A model generated the notes under the pieces. The model made no database searches. It was not told the origin of the DNA and was given only the letters and a program-made list of their open reading frames with translations. The position numbers and the translations under genes were made by a program. 64,000 nucleotides of DNA from Alitta virens. Its lineage: Eukaryota; Annelida; Polychaeta; Phyllodocida; Nereididae. The DNA is taken from positions 46,346,628-46,410,627 of the forward strand of contig OW028576.1 of the NCBI GenBank assembly GCA_932294295.1, written 5' to 3'. Positions 1-9,153 of the stretch are shown here, in pieces; position 1 is the stretch's first letter, and every line of letters begins with the position of its first letter.

Positions 1-260
1 ATGTGGCATATTCCCAATTTAACATCTCATTCGTTGTTCATGGCTACATCTCAGCTTGATGTTGATCGCAAGAGACATTAAATTGGAGGTGGCTTGGGTT
101 CGGTGTCTATGCTAAGGCAACTAAAATACTCCCACCGATGGGGTAAATGTGTAACATGGTGGGGACTGTAAGATTTTTCATCTCATCAGTACGTCTGCCT
201 CTGGCAGCTGCTCATATAAGCTGATTATGCTTCAGACCCTGTAGCATTGAGACATTTAAG
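1..260 (+). repeat. Dispersed repeat 'X', copy 1 (5' edge of tandem unit A)
   Basis: This stretch matches 3585-3815 closely, including the words around GGTGTCTATGCT, the GATGGGGTAAATGTGTAAC segment and the CAGTACGTCTGCC segment near 187-201. Shorter or more diverged copies lie at 3400-3580 (opposite strand), 46735-46790 and 51890-52015. It has no long reading frame, so I read it as a dispersed non-coding element that also marks the start of the duplicated gene unit. Confidence 0.6.
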
Positions 261-558
261 ACAACTTATGTAAGTTATAAGTTATAAAAGTAAGGTCTCA
301 GGTTTTGCAGCAATACGATTTCTATAACTATGTCCTTGCATTTACTGTAACTTGAGAATTAATAACAGTACACACAAACATTGGACATGCAATGTTACAA
401 CATACACATCTGGTGCATCTAATGTAATCATTGATTAATTATATTTAACTCACATCAGAAGTGGACTTTGAGCGATGATCATAAATGTCATGTACATATT
501 ATAGCAGTTGAGATGTAGGGGTTTGGGAAATTATGAAGTTTCCCCTCAGTATGTCTTG

Positions 559-566
559 TATAAAAG
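559..566 (+). promoter_or_regulatory. TATA box candidate, IgV gene A
   Basis: TATAAAAG in the context CTTGTATAAAAGGAAC is kept identically in the duplicate at 4124-4131. It lies 683 bases before the start codon of gene A, so if it is the promoter the transcript has a long or spliced leader. No closer TATA box was seen. Confidence 0.35.
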
Positions 567-1241
567 GAACTAGAGCTGAAAGTGTTTATGTATTTTTCTT
601 TTAATAACTTGCTATCATATGTTTAGTGACTTGTTGGGTTTGGTTGTGTAATGAAGGTTTGTGAATAGTTTACTGTTTATGATTTCACACAAGTCACTGT
701 AATAGATATTTTAATACTACTGTATACAAAGGATTTATATCACACAAAAATAAGGTCATCAAACTTTTAAACATACAAAAAATGCAATATATATTGGAAA
801 GTCTTTAAAAAAAGTTACAAATTGTCTGGTGCATTACATAGTATTGGGAAATGAAAGATATATACACTTTGATTCTCCAAAATTATATGGAATTCATTGT
901 AAAAATAGAGTACAAAGGTTGGTTTGGGGAAAGTTGTAAGCAACACAATTTCCAGCAATTGTTCATATTGTCATTATTGATGAAAATAAGTTTTAAATCA
1001 ATTTCAAAATAAGGTCTTGAAAGTGAAACGATTAACATAGGCATTTATTGTGACAACTTTAACAGATTCATTTCAATTATATTGCATCAAAATTGGACTT
1101 TGAGCAAAGATCAAGTGCACATGACTTAAAGAAAGAAGTCCTGTTTCCGGATTTGTAAGATAAGAGATCATTCATCACATTTGTTGTGGTCTCTATTGAA
1201 GATCTGGTTACACATTTAGCGAGCTGCCGCAGAATACAAAA

Positions 1242-2800
1242 ATGGAAGCTACTGTAAAGATGCTTTGTGTCTTAGTCTTGGTTTTCGCCTGTATCACAGG
1301 TAAGATATTATAATTACATTGAAGCTGTGTGGGAAAAGTATCTGTGTATATATAGTAGTTGCTTAAACCTGCAACTCATTCCTACCTTGTGAGCTTTTGA
1401 GCAACTATGTGATGAGCTGTACGAAAATACTAGCATGACTACTAGTGTGGTTTATTTGGCTCAAATTTGTAAATTTGTTGGAAACCAGTAACTTTTTTTA
1501 CAGCACTTTGTGATGTAGCCAGTTAACAGGCAAACTTGCTCAGCATTTATTAAACACATCATTCCATCTAAATTGCCAATCTGCATTGGTACAGTCCGTC
1601 ATATCTTATCTTGTCTTGTCCTGTCTTGTCTTACCTTGTATTGTCTTGTCGTATCATTTTTGGCTTCATAATAAGAACACCTAAGTACTTCACAGCTAAG
1701 TAAGAAATGAAGAATAAAAATCTTACTTTTAACAATCTTTGGACAAATACAATTACATCTCCTTGGAAAAAATGTGAAACCTGTATACAAATGGTCTTTC
1801 TTTTATTATCAAGGTCAAGCATTGACTGTGACCGTTGAGGAAGGGAAGATAGCCATTTTGAGATGTCCTGGTTATGTACCCAATCCAGAGAGAGACAGAT
1901 ATGCAATGTTCATGTGGTACAAGGCAAAGCAAACAAATGTATCACATCAGAACAGAGTGGCCTTTTACGAGAAAATCGATCAATTCCAAAAATCATTTGG
2001 AGACTTGGAAGGCAGAGCTCTAATTGACAGCACAACAGGAGCTTTGGAAATCCCTCAAACAAGACTGTCTGATGACCATGTCTACACCTGTTGGTTTATG
2101 TTTACGGCATCAGGAGACATTAAAAATGAAGCAGAACTTGTTATTACAGGTACAGTTGAACCTGTTAATGTTTTCCTTCGTCCTGTTAATTAAAATAACA
2201 ATATTAAGTTTCAATAATTGACTAGATGTTATATTCATTATAAGCTGGGCTAAAAAGGTAGCTGAAGCAGAAAGATCTATACACATTCCACTGCAATGCT
2301 TAAGACTAGGCAAATTGTATCTAATTGATCATTTTCTTGTCTTTAAGGTTGAGAGACTCCATTGAATGCTGGTCATGGCCATGGGCATGTTCTTCTTTAA
2401 ATCAACAGAGAATGATAAATGTTATAACATTTCAATAAACAAGAGAGATCTATTTAAAAGATTATATATTATATCGACTATAAATATATATTTGTCTATT
2501 GTCTATTGTCTATAAAAGAGACTGGTCCTGAGTGTGACTTGTTATAACTTGGTCAAGGCTTCTGCAAGGCAACAACTTGTAGGGACAAATCACTTGTAAC
2601 AACTTTCAATGATTTGATAAATGATTTGATCAATATATTCTTTAACAGATCATGTTATTGTTTTCTTTTTTGTTTCTAGAATTGTTTCATGAATGAATTT
2701 CTTTTGCCATACAGCTAAATCTACAGTCCTTAATTTTACAATAACGTCGGTGATAGCTGACTTAGTGAGGGTCTCCCTAGCCACCAACATTTATATATAA
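1242..2800 (+). CDS. IgV-domain receptor-like protein A (3 exons)
   Basis: Exons: 1242-1299 (signal peptide MEATVKMLCVLVLVFACIT, donor GTAAGA), 1814-2149 (IgV, 336 bases, phase 1-1) and probably 2715-2800 (hydrophobic end with stop TAA). All phases agree; the sum is 159 codons plus stop. The IgV exon shows the V-set core: first Cys in LRCPGY, Trp in FMWYK, and the DDHVYTC motif with the second Cys. There is one N-glycosylation site (NVS). The last exon encodes a moderately hydrophobic stretch (TITSVIADLVRVSLATNIYI) that could be a short transmembrane or GPI-signal segment. An AATAAA follows 40 bases after the stop, which supports this end. By family analogy it would be a cell-surface or secreted binding protein; its ligand is unknown. 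The first two exons are well supported, the third less so. Confidence 0.72.
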
Positions 2801-2839
2801 TTATGTTTTTTAATACCAATTGTAAATGCTAGTGGCTTA

Positions 2840-2845
2840 AATAAA
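2840..2845 (+). terminator. Polyadenylation signal AATAAA, IgV gene A
   Basis: AATAAA lies 40 bases after the inferred stop codon of gene A, a usual position for the 3' end of an animal mRNA. Confidence 0.45.
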
Positions 2846-3020
2846 AATAATTTATCTGTCTGTCTGTCTATGTATGGCTTGGAGTTACATTAAAAGGCAT
2901 GATATACAGATGTGATATGTGTGTCTCTATTGGGAATGACAAGGGAAATTTGTTTTCTTTAGAAATACAGGTCTTAAAGTGCTACAGGCCTGTATCAAGT
3001 CATTCCTAATGAATGTAATT

Positions 3021-3310
3021 AAAGTCTAGAATCACCGCTTAAGCAGTTTCAATAGACTTTATAACACCCTTGGCAGGCCAATCCAGAGTTTTTCTCAACT
3101 CCCTAGGGAGTATTCAGCCTTGGACACAGCATGGGCTTAAGAGCTCACATCAGTGCCATTACTGTAGTAGCCTAATGCCAAGTATCCATTGCAATTGGGT
3201 AGGGTGAGGCAATGGTTGATGAGAATCTGCCATGGTGAGACAACCTTTCAGATAGCAAGCAAACACCTTAACCAAAAGACCACGGATTTTGTAATGCCTA
3301 CTCAGCTGTT
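3021..3310 (-). mobile_element. tRNA-derived SINE-like element (degraded)
   Basis: Read on the minus strand, GTGGTCTTTTGGTTAAGG near 3275-3290 resembles an A box and is followed by an anticodon-arm-like stretch, but the B box is largely lost. The tail runs through CTCCCTAGGGAGTTGAG. It fills the spacer between duplicated units A and B. Assignment rests on tRNA-like sequence only. Confidence 0.35.
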
Positions 3311-3399
3311 AAATATAACAATAGAGGTCCTGAAATGGATCCCTGGTTTACACCTGCAGGTTCTCCGATCTGCTATCTTCTGTGATCATATATCTTATT

Positions 3400-3815
3400 A
3401 TCATATTGTCTCAATGCTAATGGTCTGATGCTTAGTCAGTTCACATGACAATAGATGTCAGTGACAGAAGTAATGATGAGATGTTAATGCTAGCAGTCCA
3501 CACCGTGTTATAATGTATCCCATGGATGGAGTCTTTTACATGCCCCAGCAGTGACACTAGCAATGGCACTACAAGGTACCACCGATTTGATATCTCATTC
3601 GATGCACTCCTAATGAGCGATTTTGATCGCATAAGACACTAAATTGGAGGTACTGTGCATTCAGTGTCCATGCTGAGGCAAGTAAAATACCTCCACCCAT
3701 GGGGTAAATTTGTAACAAGGTGTGGACTGCAAGATTGATCATCTCATCAGTACGTCTGCCTTTGGCAGCTGCTCATATAAGCTGATAATGCTTCAGATCC
3801 TGTAGCATTGAGACA
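3400..3815. repeat. Head-to-head inverted pair of dispersed repeat X
   Basis: The minus-strand reading of 3400-3580 contains a CATGGGATACATT.ATAACACGGTGTGGACTGC word. The plus-strand reading of 3590-3815 contains its counterpart ending AACAAGGTGTGGACTGC. The two copies face each other across about 10-20 bases, right at the left border of unit B. Such a pair could have helped recombination that made the tandem unit (inference). Confidence 0.55.
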
Positions 3816-6210
3816 TATAAGACTACTTATGTAAGTTATAAAAAAAAAGTCTGAGGTTTTGCAGTAATAAGATTTCTATAACTATGTCCTTGCACTTACT
3901 GTAGCTGGAGAATTAATAACAGTACACACAAACATTGGACATGCGATGTTACAACATACACATCTGGTGCATCTAATGTAATCACTGATTAATTTTATTT
4001 AACTCACATTAGATATGGACTTTGAGCGAGGATCAAGTGCACATCTTCACTTTCATGTATATATTATAGCAGTTGAGATGTAGGGTTTTGGGAAATTAAT
4101 AAGTTTTTCCTCATTATGTCTTGTATAAAAGGAACTAGAGCTGAAACAGTTTATGTGTATTTTTCTTTTTATAACTTGCTATAATATGTTTAGTGACATG
4201 TTGGATATTTTACTGTTTATACTTGCACACAAATCACTGTAATAGATATTTTAATACTACAGTATGCAAAGGATTTATATAAGACAAAAATAAGGTCACC
4301 AACTTTTAAACATACAAAAAATCCAATATATTTTGGAAAGTCTTTAAAAAATGTTACAAATTGTCTGGTGCTATACACTTCAATTCTTCAACATTATATG
4401 GAATTCATTATAAACATAGAGTACCAAGGCTGGTTTGGGAAAAGTTGTAAGCAAATTTCCAGCAATTGTTTAATATTGTAGTTATTGATGAAAATAAATT
4501 TTAAATTTCAAAATAAGGTCCTGAAAGTGAAAGGATTTACTTAGGCATTTATTGTAACAACTTTTACAGATTCATTTCAGTTCTATTGCATCAAAAGTGG
4601 ACTTTGAACAAATATCTAGTGTGCATGACTTAAAGAAAAAAGTCCTTTATCCTGATTTGTAAGATGAGAGACCATTCATCACATTTGTTGTTGTCTCTAT
4701 TGAATATCTGGTTACACATTTAGTGAGCTGCTGCAGAATACAAATTTGGAAGCTGCTGTAAAGATGCTTTGTGTATTAGTCTTGGTTTTAGCCTGTATCA
4801 CAGGTAAGATGTTATAGTTACATTGGAGCTGTGTAGGAAAAATAACTTCGTACATATAGTAGTTGCTTAAACCTGCAACTCATTCCTACCTTGTGAGTTT
4901 TTGAGCAACTATGTGATGAGCTGTGCGAAAGGATAGCATGACTACTAGAGTGGTTCATTTGTAAATTTGTTGGACACCAGTAACTTTTTTTTCAGTACTT
5001 TGTGATGTAGCCAGTTAACAGGCAAACTTATTGAGCATTTATTAAACTCGTCATTCCATCTAAATTGCAGATCTGCATTGGTACAGTCCGTCATATCTTA
5101 TCTTGACTTGTCCTATCTTGTCTTATCTTGTATTGACTTGTCTTATCGTATCTTTTTTGGCTTCCTAACAAGAACACCTTAGTACTTCACAACTAAGTAA
5201 GAAATGAACAATAATATCTTAATTTTAACAATCTTTGGACAAATACAATTACATTTCCCTTGAAAAAATGTGAAACCTGTTTACAAATGGTCTTGCTTTT
5301 ATTATCAAGGTCAAGCATTGACTGTGACAGTTCAGGAAGGGAAGATAGCCATTTTGAGATGTCCTGGTTATGTACCCAATCCAGAGAGAGACAGATATGC
5401 CATATTCATGTGGCACAAGGGAAAGCAAACAAATGTATCACATCAGAACAGAGTGGCTATTTATGAAAAAGCAGATGGATTCCAGAACTCATTTGGTGAC
5501 TTGGAAGGCAGAGCTCTAATTGACAGCACAACAGGAGCATTGAAAATCCCTCAAACAAGACTGTCTGATGACCATGTCTACACCTGTTGGTTTATGTGTA
5601 CGGCATCAGGACACATTAAAAATGAAGCAGAACTTGTTATTACAGGTACAATTGAACCTGTTAATGTTTTCCTTCGTCCTGTTAATTAAAATAACAATAT
5701 TAAGTTTCAATAATTGACTAGATGTTATATTCATTATAAGCTGAGCTAAAAAGGTAGCTGAAGCAGAATAATCTAAACACATCCCACTGCAATGCTTAAA
5801 ACTAGGCAAACTGTAAATCATTGATAATTTTCTTTAAGGTTGAGAGACTCCATTGAATGCTGGTCATGGTCATGGGCACGTTCTTCTTTAAATCAACAGC
5901 GAGTGATATAACATTTCAATAAAAAAGAGATCTATTTAGAAGAGTTAAATATTGTTATATATCATATCGATTATAAGTAAATATTTGTCTGTTGTCTATA
6001 AAAGAGACTGTTCCTGAGTGTGACTTGTTATAACTTGCAAGGCAGCAACTTGAAGGGGCAAATTACTTTTAACAACTTTCAATGGTATGATAAATATATT
6101 CTTTGACGGATCATGTTATCGTTAGTATTTTGTTCGTTTCTGGAATTGCTTTATGAATGAATTTGTTTTGTCATATAGCCAAATCTACAGTACTAAATTG
6201 CAAAGTTTAA
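3585..6210 (+). repeat. Tandem segmental duplication, unit B
   Basis: Second copy of unit A with the same order: repeat X, TATA (4124-4131), signal exon, CTTGTC-rich intron tract, IgV exon, 3' intron. Small indels are spread throughout. The two IgV exons are about 90 percent identical at protein level by hand alignment. Confidence 0.85.
4764..6210 (+). CDS. IgV-domain protein B, probably secreted (duplicate of A)
   Basis: Exons: 4764-4803 and 5310-5645 (IgV, 336 bases, phase 1-1), then either 6179-6210 or 6266-6330. Gene A's initiator ATG has become TTG here, so the first usable ATG is an internal one. It leaves MLCVLVLVLACIT as the signal sequence, hydrophobic but without a basic start. The IgV core is intact (LRCPGY, FMWHK, DDHVYTC, NVS glycosylation site), with an additional Cys where A has Phe (WFMC). 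The exon matching A's hydrophobic end (after AG at 6178) now reads only AKSTVLNCKV before a stop. An alternative acceptor at 6265 gives PLATSHKDTSPGAPEAECRS and a stop, followed by AATAAA near 6470. Neither end has a membrane segment, so B would be soluble. It could be a decaying copy. Confidence 0.6.
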
Positions 6211-7950
6211 TCTTTACTGGAGCTTAATGTTGTTAATCTCTTATAACACTTGTAAATCCTTTCAGGACCTCTTGCAACATCACATAAGGATACGTCACCA
6301 GGAGCCCCTGAAGCTGAATGTAGGTCGTAGAATTCCCCCACAAAATGATGATGTAGTACACTGCCCTATGACCTTTCATGATCACTTGTACCCACATAAT
6401 ATTATAAATCATAGCTGTTATCCTAGGGAATACCCCTACAGATTGAGTGCTTAACATAAAAATAAAATAAAAATCATGTAATATACTAAGCAAAAGTGGG
6501 TGGAAAATAGGTAGTTTTAATTCAAAGTCATCGGAGGGGGTCGATTGCATGTATCCTCAAAAGTGTTGATCGCCAATGTATAAAGACCCCTGGTAAAATT
6601 ATAAGTTTTTTTCATTGAGAAGTTTTTCAATGTGAGATATTGGTCAAAGCTAACTGAACTTATGGCAAATGTAGATTATTTGATTGATTTTCTTAAATTT
6701 CAAAGGACCATAACTTTTGTAATGTTACTGATAGACGTCTCATACTTTGCATAGACCAATTTCATATGATGAGGTTTAACTGTGTAAAATTTGTAATAAA
6801 TCTAAAAATCATATAGGAACCATTGGTTGATCTGACATGGAATAACCCTATAATAAAACACATCCAACTAGATAACAAACAGGGCAAGTTAAAAAAAAAG
6901 AACCATGGAAACAAAAGTACTGCCCTAATTTGGTATCATCAATAACTATCTATGTTATTCTAATGTAACAAAATATATGAATATAGCAATGACAAAGTGT
7001 GCTTAATTTGTCAGGCTTTTTTAACCCTCAGCGAAGGAAGTTCAAAAAGAATTTTTGTTATCATCAATGGATTTTTGTTATCATCAATGTCCGTCCGACT
7101 AGTACTAGCACCCTTCGGTACTAGATTGCTGTAATTTCACTTTTAAACTTAATTTTGACATTTGTTTTATCCTTCTTTCTTCTTTTTATTTCTTTCACAA
7201 TGGAAAATCAGGAAAAAAACGCTTAAAATTGTGTTGCTTCCTTCATATTCCTGTGCATCCCATACAAGCCATAATCTTGTACAATTCATGTGCATGCAAC
7301 TATTAATTATTTGATCATAGCATTGCCATGCTCAACCTATTCAACAGTTGTTGTTTATAATTGGCAATTTCATATTAATCAGTTGCATAATGACAGCAAA
7401 CATCCAAATGTGCTCTTTCATGGTAGAACAACTTGAAACAATACTTTTTTGTAGCGAGATACTGTGAAAATATGCCATCAAGCTACCATAAAATCTACAG
7501 GGAAATGATTTACAGTACTAACTAGATAGCCTTAATCCCCCTTGGAAAATATCTTCCTATTATCTTGCCCCTACATGTGAATTCCCTACACACACACACA
7601 TCATTCAAGAAAAAAACTAATTTACTTTTGACAAAATTTTGTTCTACTTATATGTGATAAACCTTTGCCCCTTCAAGTAAAAAAAATGTAAGAATACAGA
7701 GTTTGTCGATAGATCTTGTTTTATTCATAATAAGACAAGAGAAATATCTAACAGCATGCAAATACATTAAGATACAGATTTATGTTATATATTCTTCACA
7801 CAATGATATACTTGCTCCAAAAGTTTAGGTATAAGTACAAGTATGAGGGACCAGTTCTGATATTACTTTCATTACAGTTCATAAATGTGGTAATGACACT
7901 TTGTTGCATTCAGTGGAGTTCCAGGTAAGTGGGCATCTCTTTAACTGAAA
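6211..7950. other. Intergenic stretch with dispersed-repeat fragment
   Basis: No supported gene apart from the alternative last exon of gene B. About 6950-7520 matches parts of the repeat family at 19.3-19.9 kb (shared GACATTTGTTTT, AATGGAAAATCAG and CAGTTGCATAATGA words). The rest is AT-rich with no signal I can name. Confidence 0.4.
7720..7725 (-). terminator. Polyadenylation signal for minus-strand tail exons
   Basis: TTTATT on the plus strand (AATAAA on minus) lies about 230 bases past the stop at 7954 of the tail exon. Confidence 0.35.
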
Positions 7951-7953
7951 TAT

Positions 7954-8478
7954 TTAAGACCATGTGAGAAAATTCTTCGGCAGACAGATATCAAAATATG
8001 GACTTATCGTCTCTTCATTACCCTTGTGTTTAGTAACAGCTTTTACAAATGGCAGGCTTCGATGAGACAATAAAATGTTTAATGTGAGCTTTTGATAAAA
8101 TAAAAAGCTTTTGTTCTTTCGGTCAGGCTCTTCATAAACAGGATGTGGCATGGCAGTGGGGCTGTTCTCATAAAGCTTAGCATCTTTCCTTTTCTCAGAG
8201 ATGTTGGCATAGTTCCTTGGTGAATGATCCATATGGCCATCATCTTCATCTGCAATTACAGACATTTTTTTAGGAATTTGCACCTCTATTAGGAGCATTA
8301 CCCTGGATTGCCCTGCACTGCCTGGTGATAAACTAATCCATCAAGTAAAAATGCAAATATGCTTTAGATCACTTGCATTGAGATATATACATACCCTTGA
8401 GATAATGCATCACTGGTGGCAATATGCGGACTTCATCATATGGGGCTGATTCCACTGTATTAGGTGGGTTTCCATCAT
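7954..8478 (-). CDS. Cytoplasmic-tail exons of an IgV receptor-family gene (5' part not found)
   Basis: Two consecutive minus-strand exons, 8478-8395 (84 bases, phase 1-1) and 8249-7954 (stop TGA), joined by good splice sites (donor GTATGT, acceptor ATTGCAG). The protein is hydrophilic and carries several tyrosine motifs: PYDEVR, HYLKD, NYANIS, LYENS and VYEEPD. YDEV resembles the Nck SH2 ligand and YANI/YENS are pYxN (Grb2-type) sequences; these readings come from known SH2 preferences, not from proof here. The segment RKDAKLYENSP and the YEEPD end match the tail exons of IgV gene C at 27.4-27.7 kb, so this is the same family. No transmembrane or Ig exon is visible upstream on the minus strand before the satellite at 9154, so it is a gene fragment, or its head lies far away. 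Confidence 0.6.
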
Positions 8479-8947
8479 CTTTTGCAACATATGAATAATT
8501 ATATATTATTGCATGGTTGGTTTTGTATCAAATTGACCTGTTTAACTCTATTTACCCTGCCAGCCTATATTTACCGAGGGCAGTCAGGCCTGAGTTATTA
8601 CTGTTATTCTATGTTTATTTTTGCCCTTCCCACCTCACAGATAACATAAGTAGATTGAGGACCATGAACACTCCGGGTCCTCAAAATTGGCCAACCCGAC
8701 AATCACAATTAGCTCTAACACTTTGTCAAGCATCTTAGAAGTGTTTTTTAATAATTTATTTAGAGTGGCGAATTTCGATGACCCTGGCCAAATTTGATGA
8801 CCTCGAGTGTAAAGATAAAGCAACAGCATAATTGTGCTGGAATAACAACAAACAACTATATTGGAATACGAATAAATGTTTCATGATATTTAAATACATT
8901 TGTGTCATGAAAAAGGCCAAACATTAGCATACTGTTGTATTCAAAAT

Positions 8948-9090
8948 AATGAACTATAGTTATGAACATGTCGTCCCAACTCAATTTCTAGCATTATGTG
9001 TCCTTTCTGTATAAAGTAATAAACTATGGTTATGAACATAGCATCCCAAGTCATAGCCTAGACTTATGTGTTCATTCTTTATATTCAAAA
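8948..9090 (+). repeat. Two tandem copies of a ~71 bp sequence
   Basis: AATGAACTATAGTTATGAACAT at 8948 recurs with small changes at 9019 (AATAAACTATGGTTATGAACAT), each followed by a TCCCAA..CA.TA..CTAG and TTATGTG stretch. It sits directly before the satellite array. Confidence 0.6.
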
Positions 9091-9153
9091 ATTGCAGCAC
9101 TACAATTTTGTTAAAAAATTGATACACCTCAGTTATAACACAACTATTAGATA

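Larger units (their letters stand above)
1..2845 (+). repeat. Tandem segmental duplication, unit A
   Basis: Almost the whole stretch has a colinear counterpart about 3.5 kb downstream (unit B, about 3585-6210). The match covers upstream sequence, a TATA box, the signal-peptide exon, intron 1 with its CTTGTC-rich tract, the IgV exon and the following intron. The offset is 3496 at the IgV exon. Intron and flank similarity is high, so the duplication is fairly recent. The left end may lie outside the window. Confidence 0.85.
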
